Source: Lachnospiraceae bacterium (GTDB taxonomy: Bacteria; Bacillota; Clostridia; Lachnospirales; Lachnospiraceae). Taken from it: a stretch of DNA of 39,261 nt. The notes beneath the pieces were generated by a model, which saw nothing but the letters and a program-made list of their open reading frames with translations, did no database searches and was not told the DNA's origin. Position numbers and translations under genes: made by a program. This document shows positions 7,705 to 16,901 of the stretch, in pieces (position 1 is the first letter of the stretch; every line of letters begins with the position of its first letter). The stretch spans positions 78,982 through 118,242 of the forward strand of contig JAAUZV010000008.1 in NCBI GenBank assembly GCA_014804425.1, read 5' to 3'.

Positions 7705-8751
7705 TTACTTTACATTCTTGCCATTCACCGCCTGCGTCTTCCGGGGGCTGCCGACCGTTCCTCCGCGCGCCAGCTCTCCCGGCACGGTGATCTGCTCGAT
7801 CAACGTCGTCTTCGGATGCTCGATCAGCTCGATCAGCTTCTTTGCCGCAGTCGTTCCGATCGTCTGCGTATCCTGCCGGACCGTCGTCAGGATCGGCTCA
7901 AGCTGTGACGCAATATGCAATCCATCATATCCGGCAACCGAAATATCCTCCGGTATCCGCAGTCCCTTGCCTTTCAAACAGTTAATGCCGCCGACTGCCG
8001 CAAAATCATCCGGATAGATGATGCAGGTCGGGCGCTCTGTCTGTTTTAAGAGGCGTTCCGTCTGCTGCGCCGCTCTTCTCATATCACGATATGCCGCAGG
8101 CAGGACGTAACTGTCGGGAGCCGTTATGCCCAGCTCCTCCGCCACCCGGTAAAAACTGGAAAGGCGGTCTCTTGTAACTGAAGTGTCATCTCCGTGAATA
8201 TAGGCAATCCTGCGGTGCCCCATCTCATAAATATAAGAAAGTAATTCCCGCATACCCCTGATATTATCCGAAGCTACCGTGATCCGTTCCGAAAACACAT
8301 GGTCGATCGTCACAACGGGAAGCGTGCTCTGAAGCAGCTCGATCACTTCCGCATCCTTAAAATCAATGCAGGCGATCACGATCCCGTCAAGCCCTCTGTA
8401 ACGGCTGTGTTCCAAATAAGAAAGCCGGTTCTTACGTGTCTTGGAGCAATTCAGGAACGTAATGTCATACCCCTGACTCTCCGCATATAACCGAAAACTG
8501 TCCAGCACGTTTGCAAAATAATCATGCGTCAATCCGCTCCTCGACTCATCGGCAAACAAAACGCCCAAATTGTATGTGCGGTTCGTCTTTAACGCCCTTG
8601 CCGACAGATTAGGAAAATACCCCATCTCCTTGGCGACCTGTCTAATATGAAGCTTTGTCTCTTCGCCAATGTCAGCATGATCATTCAGCGCCTTGGAAAC
8701 CGTGGCAACCGAAACGCCGCAGGCAATGGATATGTCTTTCATGGATGCCAT
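7705..8751 (-). CDS. LacI-family transcriptional repressor of the cellobiose module
   Basis: 348 residues from the ATG at 8749-8751. The N-terminal helix-turn-helix and hinge begin MKDISIACGVSVATVSKAL and run to about residue 60 (LSARALKTNRTYNLGVLF). A periplasmic-binding-protein-like sensor domain follows (about 62-340; e.g. GLDGIVIAC, HRRIAYIHGD, PEDISVAGYDG). A longer reading from 8832 adds a Cys/Arg-rich stretch not seen in the family. The ATG at 8740-8742 is an alternative start. Gene position between the ABC operon and the divergent GH94 gene, and dyads at all three promoters, support local control with a cello-oligosaccharide as the likely inducer (inference). Confidence 0.92.
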   Translation of the reverse strand: MASMKDISIACGVSVATVSKALNDHADIGEETKLHIRQVAKEMGYFPNLSARALKTNRTYNLGVLFADESRSGLTHDYFANVLDSFRLYAESQGYDITFLNCSKTRKNRLSYLEHSRYRGLDGIVIACIDFKDAEVIELLQSTLPVVTIDHVFSERITVASDNIRGMRELLSYIYEMGHRRIAYIHGDDTSVTRDRLSSFYRVAEELGITAPDSYVLPAAYRDMRRAAQQTERLLKQTERPTCIIYPDDFAAVGGINCLKGKGLRIPEDISVAGYDGLHIASQLEPILTTVRQDTQTIGTTAAKKLIELIEHPKTTLIEQITVPGELARGGTVGSPRKTQAVNGKNVK

Positions 8752-8846
8752 ATGATCAGAAGCCCTTTCTCCATACCGACAGCAACGGCAGACACACCGC
8801 CAAATACGGCTTCGCTGTGCCTGTGATAACAATGTGCTGAGTGCTT

Positions 8847-8894
8847 AATCGTTTTCGTTGAAATGATTATATAACAATTTTGATATTTTTACAA
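8847..8894 (-). promoter_or_regulatory. lacI promoter with overlapping operator
   Basis: The minus-strand promoter is TTGTAA (8889-8894), a 17-bp spacer and TATAAT (8866-8871). An inverted repeat AATCGTTT (8847-8854), 6 bp, AAATGATT (8861-8868), with 7 of 8 positions matching, covers the end of the -10 and the predicted start site. That is the geometry of negative autoregulation. Confidence 0.65.
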
Positions 8895-9004
8895 CATTTT
8901 ATTGTGCATCTTTATATAAGTTTCACATTTTTGTATATCTTTACCATACTCTTTTTCCACATTTTGTATATTATCACAATTTTTCTTTGTCGTTTTTCCC
9001 TTTA

Positions 9005-9033
9005 TTGCTTTTTCCGGTCTTCTTCTGTATAAT
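9005..9033 (+). promoter_or_regulatory. promoter of the cellobiose phosphorylase gene
   Basis: TTGCTT (9005-9010), 17 bp, TATAAT (9028-9033). An AGTGG/CCACT dyad (9041-9045, 9065-9069) surrounds the early transcript and might be an operator. The rest of the 359-bp gap 8752-9110 is very A+T-rich with no ORF worth calling. Confidence 0.65.
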
Positions 9034-9110
9034 GAAAATTAGTGGACAACGCCTTAATTTTCGCCACTTAAACGATTTCTTAAATCAAACAGAAAAAGGA
9101 GAATATGGCT

Positions 9111-11549
9111 ATGAAATTCGGTTTTTTTGATGACGCCAATCAGGAGTACGTCATTACCACACCAAAGACACCGCTTCCCTGGATCAACTACCTCGGGTGC
9201 AATGAGTTCTTTACCCTCATTTCCAACACCTGCGGCGGTTATACTTTCTATAAGGATGCGAAGCTGCTCAGGATCACCAGATACCGCTACAACGATGTAC
9301 CTTATGACTGCAATGGCAAATATTACTATATTAAAGACGGCGATTCTATTTGGAATCCGGGATGGCAGCCTGTCAAGGCAGAGCTTGACTCCTATGAGTG
9401 CCGCCACGGTATTGGGTACAGCCGTTTTACCTCGGCCAAGAACGGCGTAGAGGCATCCGTACTTGCTTTTGTTCCTTTAAACGATAACTGCGAAATCAAT
9501 CAGGTCACACTGACGAACAAGACGGACAAGCCGAAAGAGCTGAAACTGTTCTCCTATGTAGAATGGTGTCTGTGGAATGCCGATGACGATTCCAGAAACT
9601 TCCAGCGTAACCTGAGCACAGGCGAAGTCGAGATCGAGGGCTCCACGATTTATCACAAGACCGAATACCGCGAGAGGCGCAATCACTATGCTCTTTTCTC
9701 GGTCAACAGCCCGATTGACGGCTTTGATACGATCCGCAGCGAATTTATCGGCGCGTACAAGAGCGGCGCCGACCCGGAAGTCGTAGAAAACGGACAGGCA
9801 AAGAACAGTGTGGCAAGCGGCTGGTCGCCCATCGCTTCCCATCAGATCAATATCACGCTCGCGCCGGGCGAGAGCAAGTCCCTTGTTTTTGTTCTCGGCT
9901 ACTGCGAGAATCCGGACGACGACAAGTGGGACGCGCCGGGCGTTATCAAAAAACAGCCCGCAAAAGAACTGCTTGCAAAATTCCAGACGGATGCGGATGT
10001 GGAGAAGGCGTTCACGGAGCTTACTTCTTATTGGAAGCAGCTGCTTTCCAAGTACACAGTTTCCTCCGCAAACGATAAGGTCAACCGCATGGTCAATATC
10101 TGGAACCAGTATCAGTGTATGGTAACGTTTAACATGAGCCGTTCCGCTTCCTATTATGAGTCGGGTATCGGACGCGGCATGGGCTTCCGCGACTCTTGTC
10201 AGGATCTTTTGGGCTTCGTTCATCTGATCCCTGACCGCGCGCGCCAGCGTATCATCGATATTGCCTCCACCCAGTTTGAGGACGGCAGCGCTTACCATCA
10301 GTACCAGCCTTTGACGAAAAAAGGAAATTCCGACATCGGCTCCGGCTTTAACGACGACCCGCTCTGGCTGATCGCGGGAACAAACGCTTATATCCGCGAG
10401 ACCGGCGACATGACGATCTTAGATCAGATGGTTCCTTTTGACAATGACGAGAGCAAGGCAAAGCCGCTCATGGAACACTTAAAGCGTTCCTTTGATTACA
10501 TTGTGAACCACAGAGGTCCCCATAATCTCCCGCTGATCGGGCGTGCGGACTGGAATGACTGCCTGAACTTAAACTGCCATTCCTTACAGCCGGGTGAATC
10601 GTTCCAGACATTCGGTCCGTCCGAAGGTCCTGTTGCGGAATCCGTCTTCATCGGCGGTATGTTTGTCAAGTACGGTCAGGAGTACGCGGATCTCTGCCGC
10701 TTACAGGGCAATGATGCCGAGGCGGACAGAGCGCTTGCTGAGGTCGCAGAGATGAACCGTGTTCTTCTTTCCGAGGCCGGCTGGGACGGCGAATGGTTTA
10801 TCCGCGCTTATGATTCCTACGGCGGCAAGGTCGGCAGCAAGGATTGCGAGGAAGGTCAGATCTACATTGAGCCGCAGGGCTTCTGTGTACTCGCGGGCGT
10901 CGGCGTGGAAACCGGCGAAGCAAAGCGCGCGCTTGATTCCGTAAAAGAAAAACTCGACACCGATTACGGTATCATGATCTTACAGCCCGCTTATACCAAA
11001 TATCACGAGGAGCTGGGCGAGGTTTCCTCTTATCCGCCCGGCTACAAGGAGAATGCAGGTATCTTCTGTCACAACAACCCGTGGGTATCCATTGCGGAGA
11101 CCGTGATCGGACGCGGCGACCGCGCGTTTGAGATCTATAAAAAGACCTGCCCCGCTTACACGGAGGAGATCAGCGAGATTCACAGAACCGAGCCTTATAT
11201 CTACTGCCAGATGGTTGCAGGACGCGACGCAAAATATCACGGCGAGGGCAAAAACAGCTGGCTCACAGGTACCGCGGCATGGACGTTCGTCAATATCTCC
11301 CAGTATATTTTGGGCGTATATCCGACGCATACGGGTCTTTCCGTAAATCCGTGTGTACCGAAGGATTTCGGCGATTTCACGATCACCAGAAAATTCCGCG
11401 AGGGCACTTACCACATTGAGGTCAAAAACCCGAACAATGTGGAAAAGGGCGTCGTCAGCCTGACGGTGGACGGCAAGGCCGTGGACGGATGCATCATCCC
11501 GTACGAGAAGGGCAAGGCGGAATACCAGGTTGTTGTAACGATGGGATAA
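9111..11549 (+). CDS. cellobiose phosphorylase, GH94
   Basis: 812 residues, matching the usual length of about 810 for cellobiose phosphorylases. It catalyses reversible phosphorolysis of cellobiose to alpha-glucose 1-phosphate and glucose in the cytosol; there is no signal peptide. It starts [16 protein letters not shown] with PWINYLG, then a beta-sandwich N-domain (about 1-280), an (alpha/alpha)6 catalytic barrel and a C-terminal beta region. RADWNDCLN (about 478-486) holds the general-acid Asp. [14 protein letters not shown] and FNDDPLW are other GH94 signatures. An in-frame ATG at 9105 is only 3 nt from AGGAG, while 9111 has a 9-nt spacing and the family-like N-terminus, so 9111 is preferred. 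It is divergent from lacI and the ABC operon. A related cellodextrin or other disaccharide specificity cannot be fully excluded. Confidence 0.93.
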   Translation: MKFGFFDDANQEYVITTPKTPLPWINYLGCNEFFTLISNTCGGYTFYKDAKLLRITRYRYNDVPYDCNGKYYYIKDGDSIWNPGWQPVKAELDSYECRHGIGYSRFTSAKNGVEASVLAFVPLNDNCEINQVTLTNKTDKPKELKLFSYVEWCLWNADDDSRNFQRNLSTGEVEIEGSTIYHKTEYRERRNHYALFSVNSPIDGFDTIRSEFIGAYKSGADPEVVENGQAKNSVASGWSPIASHQINITLAPGESKSLVFVLGYCENPDDDKWDAPGVIKKQPAKELLAKFQTDADVEKAFTELTSYWKQLLSKYTVSSANDKVNRMVNIWNQYQCMVTFNMSRSASYYESGIGRGMGFRDSCQDLLGFVHLIPDRARQRIIDIASTQFEDGSAYHQYQPLTKKGNSDIGSGFNDDPLWLIAGTNAYIRETGDMTILDQMVPFDNDESKAKPLMEHLKRSFDYIVNHRGPHNLPLIGRADWNDCLNLNCHSLQPGESFQTFGPSEGPVAESVFIGGMFVKYGQEYADLCRLQGNDAEADRALAEVAEMNRVLLSEAGWDGEWFIRAYDSYGGKVGSKDCEEGQIYIEPQGFCVLAGVGVETGEAKRALDSVKEKLDTDYGIMILQPAYTKYHEELGEVSSYPPGYKENAGIFCHNNPWVSIAETVIGRGDRAFEIYKKTCPAYTEEISEIHRTEPYIYCQMVAGRDAKYHGEGKNSWLTGTAAWTFVNISQYILGVYPTHTGLSVNPCVPKDFGDFTITRKFREGTYHIEVKNPNNVEKGVVSLTVDGKAVDGCIIPYEKGKAEYQVVVTMG

Positions 11550-11566
11550 GAAATACATTTTTGAAA

Positions 11567-11596
11567 GGAATCCGCCAAGTGGCGGATTCCTTTTTT
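11567..11596 (+). terminator. intrinsic terminator of GH94 gene
   Basis: GGAATCCGCC (11567-11576), loop AAGT, GGCGGATTCC (11581-11590), then T6. A second copy of the right arm (CTTGGCGGATTC with TTTTG) follows immediately, allowing an alternative stem. Confidence 0.92.
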
Positions 11597-11619
11597 GCCG
11601 CTTGGCGGATTCTTTTGTA

Positions 11620-11648
11620 TTGCACTTCTTGTCCGCTTCGATTATAAT
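11620..11648 (+). promoter_or_regulatory. promoter of the lipoprotein gene
   Basis: TTGCAC (11620-11625), 17 bp, TATAAT (11643-11648), 39 bp before the ATG. Confidence 0.7.
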
Positions 11649-11686
11649 AACGTTATCTTTCAATTTGATAGGAGGCTATAAAAGAA

Positions 11687-12847
11687 ATGAAAAGAAAGTA
11701 TGCAGCACTATTGTTACTGGCTCTCGCTCTGACTCTGCCTGCATGTGGAAAAGAAGAAAACACTACGGCAGAACCGACGATTGCAGCAGAGACACCGACT
11801 CCCGAACCGACCGAGGAGCCGACCCCTGAACCGACCGAGGCGCCGGAGGAAAATCCGGAAGAAGACAACGCTGACGACGGGGACGATCAGGATGATCTCG
11901 GTAATATGGATCTGAGTGACAGCTCTGCCGGCACAGACACAGACTACCGTGCACCTTTTACAGGTTATTATGGCGGGGACTATATCCTCATCAAGAACAA
12001 TCAGTGGGACGATTATAATCTCGTTTATTCGGATACCACGCAGGCATATGCGCTTGTCGATGAGGACGTCAGATATTTTGCCGTGATCGGCGATGAGGTG
12101 TACTACACTTCCAGAAATTCTGACACCGAAACATATTCCTTTTGGAAGATTGCAATGGAAAACGGCGCGGAGCCGGAGCTGTTGCTGGATGGCACGCAGG
12201 TTTGTTCTTTTTCCTATTATAACGGCCTGATCTACTATGATAATTATGATGATTATTATGAATTATACTGCTACAATCCGGCGGATGGCAGCAATGAGCG
12301 GATCGATACCGACTCGCTTGGCCGTTATTACATTTTAGGCGATTATCTGTATTATGAGCGGATGGACGACCAGTCCTTCTGCAAGATGAAGCTGGACGGA
12401 AGCGACAAGGAGACGCTTTTTGCACTTTCCTATTACGATTTGGAATATTTGAGCAGCTTTACCGCATTTGACGTCAGCGGCTATATCTTCTTCGCTTTTA
12501 CGACACCTAACGGTGAAATGTACATCACAACAGAGGATGGCGAAAATTACGAGCTGATCGCAAGCGGTCTTCAGGATTTTGACTTAAATCAGGATATTTA
12601 CTGCATGGACGGTTCTCTGTACTATTCCACAGAGAACGGAACGGAGATTCACAGACTTGACATTGCAGAGTATCTGCTGACTGAGGGTATGACCGAAATT
12701 CCTGACACGGTAATCTGCAACAGAAGCTTCTACTACTTTGAGCTGACCGACGGACTGATCTATGTGGAGCTTTACGGCGGCAACAATGAGGTAGAAGTTT
12801 ACGACTGCCTGACCGGAGAGTTATACAACACATTTGACTTTTCATAA
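11687..12847 (+). CDS. lipoprotein with DUF5050-like propeller repeats
   Basis: 386 residues. Signal peptide with lipobox LTLPAC (Cys20). A Pro/Glu/Thr spacer with PEPTEEPTPEPTEAPE (about 35-60) and an acidic Asp/Glu stretch probably hold the domain away from the membrane. From about residue 90 on it is Tyr/Asp-rich with repeated units such as DEVYYTSRN, GLIYYDNYDD, DYLYYER and GSLYYSTENG, the pattern of DUF5050-type beta-propeller repeats. No catalytic motif is visible. RBS AGGAGG lies about 12 nt upstream, with its own promoter and terminator, so it is monocistronic. It may bind a surface ligand; the function is not known. Confidence 0.8.
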   Translation: MKRKYAALLLLALALTLPACGKEENTTAEPTIAAETPTPEPTEEPTPEPTEAPEENPEEDNADDGDDQDDLGNMDLSDSSAGTDTDYRAPFTGYYGGDYILIKNNQWDDYNLVYSDTTQAYALVDEDVRYFAVIGDEVYYTSRNSDTETYSFWKIAMENGAEPELLLDGTQVCSFSYYNGLIYYDNYDDYYELYCYNPADGSNERIDTDSLGRYYILGDYLYYERMDDQSFCKMKLDGSDKETLFALSYYDLEYLSSFTAFDVSGYIFFAFTTPNGEMYITTEDGENYELIASGLQDFDLNQDIYCMDGSLYYSTENGTEIHRLDIAEYLLTEGMTEIPDTVICNRSFYYFELTDGLIYVELYGGNNEVEVYDCLTGELYNTFDFS

Positions 12848-12862
12848 GCATCACAGACAAAT

Positions 12863-12906
12863 GCGGAGCGTGACGGCATGGAATTGCCTGCGCTCCGCCT
12901 GTTTGT
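12863..12906 (+). terminator. terminator of the lipoprotein gene
   Basis: GCGGAGCG (12863-12870) pairs with CGCTCCGC (12891-12898), with an inner GGCA/TGCC. A short T-rich tail (CTGTTTGTG) follows. It starts 15 bp after the stop codon. Confidence 0.65.
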
Positions 12907-12927
12907 GTCACGAACCTCTATGCATAC

Positions 12928-12966
12928 AAAAAACCGGAATCCCTTAAATAAGGATTCCGGTTTTTT
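12928..12966 (-). terminator. terminator of tRNA-Arg, bidirectional
   Basis: A 15-bp perfect stem with arms 12928-12942 and 12952-12966 (core ACCGGAATCC). A-tract and T-tract flanks give a U-run on either strand. It lies just 3' of the tRNA gene. Confidence 0.88.
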
Positions 12967-12971
12967 ATTCA

Positions 12972-13045
12972 CGTGCGTTAGAGGATTCGAACCCCCGACC
13001 TTTTGGTCCGTAGCCAAACGCTCTATCCAGCTGAGCTAAACGCAC
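12972..13045 (-). tRNA. tRNA-Arg (anticodon ACG)
   Basis: On the minus strand the 74-nt cloverleaf has acceptor GTGCGTT/AACGCAC, D arm GCTCAGCTGGATAGAGC, anticodon stem TTTGG/CCAAA with loop CTACGGA (anticodon ACG, A34 expected to be modified to inosine), and T arm with GGTTCGAAT. The discriminator is G, and CCA is not encoded. It reads CGU/CGC/CGA Arg codons. Confidence 0.96.
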
Positions 13046-13067
13046 ATTTGCTTTACGCAACAAATAT

Positions 13068-13096
13068 ATATTACTTCATCATCCACGCTTTGTCAA
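13068..13096 (-). promoter_or_regulatory. promoter of tRNA-Arg
   Basis: Minus strand TTGACA (13091-13096), 17 bp, TAATAT (13068-13073), about 23 bp before the tRNA 5' end. Confidence 0.75.
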
Positions 13097-13244
13097 CTGA
13101 ATTTTCGCATCTGTTTAGGAATTCTGTTCTTTCTTTTTCACTCTGTGCCTTGCCTCGTCCCGCTGCACCAACGGGGTTCTGCGCTCTCCTATGTTTTTTG
13201 CCGCACACTTTTACATTGTCTTTGCACTTTTATTTTTTAGCGGC

Positions 13245-13282
13245 ACAATGCTTTGCCTTCGACCTGCAAAAGCATTGTTTTT
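13245..13282 (+). terminator. orphan stem-loop with T-run in a gene-free stretch
   Basis: ACAATGCTTT (13245-13254) pairs perfectly with AAAGCATTGT (13269-13278), followed by TTTTC on the plus strand. The 323-bp gap 13046-13368 otherwise holds the tRNA promoter and no supportable ORF. On the plus strand no gene precedes the hairpin. It may stop antisense transcription at the end of the GH25 gene or end an unannotated small RNA. Confidence 0.4.
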
Positions 13283-13368
13283 CTGTCATGGATTACTATA
13301 CAGGAAATCTTTACGCAGCGTCAAGGCTTGTCCGCATGTAAGGCATCGCACGAGGACGTTTTACTTTC

Positions 13369-14502
13369 TCATTGCAGCGAGAAATCATAAAAGCTGATAT
13401 TCATATCGACATTCCCGGTAATGCCCGCCACTTTCGCGGTGTCCGTGTACTGCCAGATGTCAAAGGCATACGGAAAATAGAAATACGGCGTATATGCCGC
13501 AAACCACTTCGGATACTGCTCAATCCTTGTCATGTCGAGCATGAGCATGAAAGTCTTTAAGTTTCCGTATATCATCGGACGATAGCCCGCTTCTTCGATC
13601 CGGTCAAAAAAAGCAATGCAGTTGTCCGTCCACTGTTCCATCGTCAGCACGTTCGTGCGTGCGCTTGCCGCATTCACGTCCTCCACATCCAATACCACCG
13701 TACATTGCAGGTTATAAGGCGAAAGCGCCTCGATCACGAAATCCGCTTCCTCTCTTGCCTCCTCCGGCGTGAGCGCCTGTGTAAAGAAATATACGCCGAC
13801 ATCCACACCTGCCGCCGTCGCGCCCTCGATATTCCTGATAAAATACTCGTCAAGCACAAGTCTCCCCTCGCTGCCATAGCCGCGGATTCCCAGACGGATG
13901 ATCGCATACTCCACGCCGTCTGCCGCAACCTGCTGCCAGTTGATCGCCCCCTGATAGCTGGAAATATCGATCCCCTTGTGCGTCACAAGCTGTTCATTCT
14001 CATAATACTGGTACTCATTGTTCTCGGTAACAACTAAATTGTCATTGACATAGGGATGCTTCTGCAGGGTGTCATTGATGTCCATAAAATAGTATTGTCC
14101 CGCATCCGCAAACACGATCTGGTCCGGGAAAAAATGACGGAGCATAAGAACCGTTCCGTTCCCGTTCGTGATCTGCTCCTTTAACTCCTCCAGAAAGCGC
14201 TCCCGCGCTTCCAGATCCAGCGTCTGCGCCTGCTCCGCCAAAAGCTGCGAAACTTCTTCCTCCGTATACATTCCGTCAGATACCGCAATCGCCTCAACCG
14301 CTTCCATTTCTTTCAGTTCCCGCTGCAACGCCTCATTTTCTTTTCGAAAATAAAAGAAAACAAATAAAAGCGCGGCGATCGCAAGCAAAGAAAGCATTGC
14401 AAAAAAAACTGCTGCAATGCCTCTGCTTTTGTTCACCTTTTGCTTCGGGGTACGGTGCCGTCCCTCCGTCTGTTCTTTCCGTTCCTCTGTTCTTTCCCGC
14501 AT
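13369..14502 (-). CDS. membrane-anchored GH25 lysozyme (1,4-beta-N-acetylmuramidase)
   Basis: 377 residues. The N-terminal basic cytoplasmic tail (MRERTEERKEQTEG) is followed by a membrane helix (about 28-52), a coiled-coil-like Glu-rich stretch (about 58-110) and a C-terminal GH25 domain (about 175-375). GH25 signatures: GIDISSYQGAINW with the conserved Asp, VVLDVEDVN (catalytic DxE), and WQYTDTAKVAGITGNVDMN at the end. It cuts MurNAc-GlcNAc bonds in peptidoglycan outside the membrane. The ATG at 14500-14502 is preferred for its AGAAGG RBS; the longer reading needs a TTG at 14541. It lies after trpS with only a weak hairpin between, so partial read-through is possible. Confidence 0.92.
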   Translation of the reverse strand: MRERTEERKEQTEGRHRTPKQKVNKSRGIAAVFFAMLSLLAIAALLFVFFYFRKENEALQRELKEMEAVEAIAVSDGMYTEEEVSQLLAEQAQTLDLEARERFLEELKEQITNGNGTVLMLRHFFPDQIVFADAGQYYFMDINDTLQKHPYVNDNLVVTENNEYQYYENEQLVTHKGIDISSYQGAINWQQVAADGVEYAIIRLGIRGYGSEGRLVLDEYFIRNIEGATAAGVDVGVYFFTQALTPEEAREEADFVIEALSPYNLQCTVVLDVEDVNAASARTNVLTMEQWTDNCIAFFDRIEEAGYRPMIYGNLKTFMLMLDMTRIEQYPKWFAAYTPYFYFPYAFDIWQYTDTAKVAGITGNVDMNISFYDFSLQ

Positions 14503-14572
14503 GATTACCTTCTTATCTTTATACTGTAAAATTTTTCTCAATTTGGGAAGGATTGCTACGCAATTCTTCGAG

Positions 14573-14600
14573 AGAGTTTGCGTTCCGTAAACTCTTTTTT
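14573..14600 (-). terminator. weak terminator hairpin after trpS
   Basis: AGAGTTTGCG (14573-14582) and CGTAAACTCT (14586-14595) form a 10-bp stem with one G-T pair. The T-run is on the plus strand; the minus-strand exit is CTCGAAG, so it is weak in the trpS direction. Confidence 0.45.
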
Positions 14601-15690
14601 ACTTCCCGAAACGCTCCGCCTGCTCTGCGATCAGCGCCTGATCGTCAAAATAATTGATCTTCATCGCTGCCTTGACCTCGGCAAGCGTCTGCGCCGCAAC
14701 CTCTTTTGCCGCCTTGGTTCCTTCCTTCAATATATCATAAATCGCCGGAATATCTTTTTCTAATTCTTTCCTGCGCTCTCTGATCGGTGCCAGCTCCTCC
14801 TCCAAAACCTTGTTCAAAAACTTTTTGACCTTGACATCGCCGAGTCCGCCGCGCTTATAATGGTCTTTTAATTCATCCAAATTTTGGTATTCAGGCAGAT
14901 AACGCGCAAACTGCTCCGTCCTGCTGAACGCGTCCAGATAAATAAAGACAGGGTTGCCGTCCACATTGCCCGGATCTTCCACGCGCAGATGGTTCGGGTC
15001 CGTGAACATCGACATCACCTTCTTTTTTACATCCTCCTCGGAATCAGACAGATAAATGCAGTTGCCGAGCGATTTGCTCATTTTTGCCTTGCCGTCCGTT
15101 CCCGGAAGACGCAGACACGCCTCGTTATCCGGCAGCAGAATCGCCGGATCCACCAAGGTTTCCCCGTACACGCTGTTGAACTTATGCACGATCTCCTTTG
15201 TCTGCTCAAGCATGGGCATCTGATCCTCACCCACGGGGACAGTCGTCGCCTTGAATGCGGTGATGTCCGCCGCCTGACTGATCGGATAGCAGAAAAAGCC
15301 GACCGGAATGCTCGCCTCAAAATTACGCATCTGTATCTCGCTCTTGACTGTCGGGTTACGCTGTAAGCGCGATACCGTCACCAGATTCATGTAATAGAAC
15401 GTCAGCTCCGTCAGCTCGGGAATCTGCGACTGAATGAGAATATGAGATTTTGCAGGATCGATCCCGCACGCAAGATAATCAAGCGCCACCTCGATAATAT
15501 TCTGGCGCACCTTCTCTGGGTTGTCCGCATTATCCGTCAACGCCTGTGCATCCGCGATCATAATAAATATCTTGTCAAACTCGCCTGAGTTTTGTAATTC
15601 CACGCGTCGTTTCAAAGAACCGACATAATGCCCGACATGCAGCCTGCCTGTCGGTCTGTCCCCTGTCAATATGATTTTTGAATTTGGCAT
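14599..15690 (-). CDS. trpS: tryptophanyl-tRNA synthetase
   Basis: 363-residue class I aminoacyl-tRNA synthetase that charges tRNA-Trp. It starts [26 protein letters not shown], with the HIGH-type signature HVGH at 18-21, and KMSKS is present at 203-207 ([10 protein letters not shown]). The ATG at 15688-15690 has GGAGGG about 7 nt upstream; the longer reading to 15723 has no RBS. Its 259-bp upstream region, shared with the divergent merR gene, shows no T-box specifier/antiterminator structure that I can recognise. Confidence 0.97.
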   Translation of the reverse strand: MPNSKIILTGDRPTGRLHVGHYVGSLKRRVELQNSGEFDKIFIMIADAQALTDNADNPEKVRQNIIEVALDYLACGIDPAKSHILIQSQIPELTELTFYYMNLVTVSRLQRNPTVKSEIQMRNFEASIPVGFFCYPISQAADITAFKATTVPVGEDQMPMLEQTKEIVHKFNSVYGETLVDPAILLPDNEACLRLPGTDGKAKMSKSLGNCIYLSDSEEDVKKKVMSMFTDPNHLRVEDPGNVDGNPVFIYLDAFSRTEQFARYLPEYQNLDELKDHYKRGGLGDVKVKKFLNKVLEEELAPIRERRKELEKDIPAIYDILKEGTKAAKEVAAQTLAEVKAAMKINYFDDQALIAEQAERFGK

Positions 15691-15898
15691 CCGTATGCCC
15701 TCCTGCTTCCTGTTTTCGCCCAACCAAATATGATAATTGCTTTATTTGTCATGATACCATATTTCCATCCATACTTCCAGTAGAAGTCTGTTCTTTTTCG
15801 GTTACATCCATTTGAATATTTTACGGAATATTGGGATATGGCAGCAAAGCAGCATTCTGTTTATCATATCAAGAAAAAATAAAAAATGAATATAAGTA

Positions 15899-15929
15899 TT
15901 GACACTCTCGCAGCGTAACGGTTTACGAT
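15899..15929 (+). promoter_or_regulatory. MerR-type promoter with 19-bp spacer
   Basis: TTGACA (15899-15904) and TACGAT (15924-15929) are 19 bp apart. The over-long spacer is the hallmark of promoters that MerR-family proteins activate by DNA distortion. The RBS AAAGGAGG (15938-15945) follows at once, so the leader would be very short. Confidence 0.7.
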
Positions 15930-15949
15930 GAAACTGAAAGGAGGACAGG

Positions 15950-16789
15950 ATGAAAACCGTAAAAGACGTATCAGAGATAACCGGAGTGAGCATCAGGACA
16001 TTGCGGTATTATGATGAAATCGGTTTATTAAAGCCAACAGAATTAACGGAAGCAGGTTATCGGCTCTATGACAACAAAGCATTAGAAAAGTTGCAGGAAA
16101 TCATGTTCTTTAGAGAATTGGAATTTCCATTGATGGACATCAAAAAAATCATGGATGACCCAAATTACAATAAAGAACAGGCTTTATTAACTCAAAAAAC
16201 TTTATTGGAGCACAAACGAAATCGGCTAAATGGGATTATTGAGTTAATAACAGATGTAATGAAAGGAGTTCACACGATGAGTTTTGAGGCGTTTAGCAAG
16301 GAAGAAGTGCAGAAAATTTTAGACCACACATTGGAAAATATGTCAATAGAATCACTGGAAGAGCAGATTCAAACATTCGGCAGCGTAGAAAAATATCGAG
16401 AATATTTGGCATCCGGATTTGCAAATGAGCAGGCAATTGCCGATGTATTCAAATGGTATGGCGGTAAAGAAAAGGCCATACAGGCAATGACGCAGTCAAA
16501 CGGGACTACCGAAGAAATAAAACACGAGCAAGATGAAAATGCACAAATCTATCAGCAGTTTATGACCGCGAAAGAAACGAATAATGCAGACATGGCACAT
16601 TCCGCTGTTGAAATGCTTGCCGAGAATTACAAAAAATTATTTGCCCTTGATAATGCAAGAAATATCCTGCTCGATCTGGCAAAAGAATATCTCCAAAGTG
16701 CAAAACTTGCAGAAATAACCGACCTCCAATACGGAGAAGGCTGCTCAGAATATGTCGCAAATGCGATCAATCGTTACTATGGCGCATAG
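15950..16789 (+). CDS. MerR-family regulator with TipAS ligand domain
   Basis: 279 residues. The N-terminal MerR DNA-binding domain (about 1-72) contains VSIRTLRYYDEIGLLKP and YRLYD. A dimerisation coiled coil follows (about 75-118). The C-terminal TipAS-type antibiotic-recognition domain (about 130-277) contains YGGKEKAIQAM and EYVANAINRYYG. Relatives (TipAL, Mta, SkgA) sense peptide antibiotics or drugs and activate their own gene and efflux genes. The 19-bp-spacer promoter supports autoactivation. No efflux gene is adjacent. The coding sequence is visibly richer in A+T than its neighbours, which may mean recent transfer. Family is secure; the ligand is unknown. Confidence 0.93.
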   Translation: MKTVKDVSEITGVSIRTLRYYDEIGLLKPTELTEAGYRLYDNKALEKLQEIMFFRELEFPLMDIKKIMDDPNYNKEQALLTQKTLLEHKRNRLNGIIELITDVMKGVHTMSFEAFSKEEVQKILDHTLENMSIESLEEQIQTFGSVEKYREYLASGFANEQAIADVFKWYGGKEKAIQAMTQSNGTTEEIKHEQDENAQIYQQFMTAKETNNADMAHSAVEMLAENYKKLFALDNARNILLDLAKEYLQSAKLAEITDLQYGEGCSEYVANAINRYYGA

Positions 16790-16837
16790 ATTGAAATATC
16801 ATGATCACTGGAAATTTATAGTTTTTTTCCGTATTAA

Positions 16838-16883
16838 ATTCCTCAATCCCGGAATTACGCTGATCCTTCCGGGATTGAGGAAT
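16838..16883. terminator. long hairpin between convergent merR and metI
   Basis: A perfect 17-bp stem (arms 16838-16854 and 16867-16883, core CCTCAATCCCGG) with a 12-nt loop. No clear T-run on either strand. Its place between convergent genes suggests bidirectional termination. Confidence 0.6.
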
Positions 16884-16901
16884 CTCCTATTCCGACCGGC
16901 T

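Noticed and set aside
8752..8832. Longer LacI N-terminus starting at 8832
   Set aside because: The extra residues are Cys/Arg-rich and unlike the family, and the MKDI helix-turn-helix start is served by the ATG at 8749-8751 or 8740-8742.
9477..10298. 273-codon minus-strand open frame inside the GH94 gene
   Set aside because: No RBS and no recognisable domain; the opposite strand encodes conserved GH94 sequence throughout.
15691..15949. T-box leader for trpS
   Set aside because: No antiterminator bulge (TGGN-type) sequence, specifier loop or terminator hairpin could be found before the trpS start.
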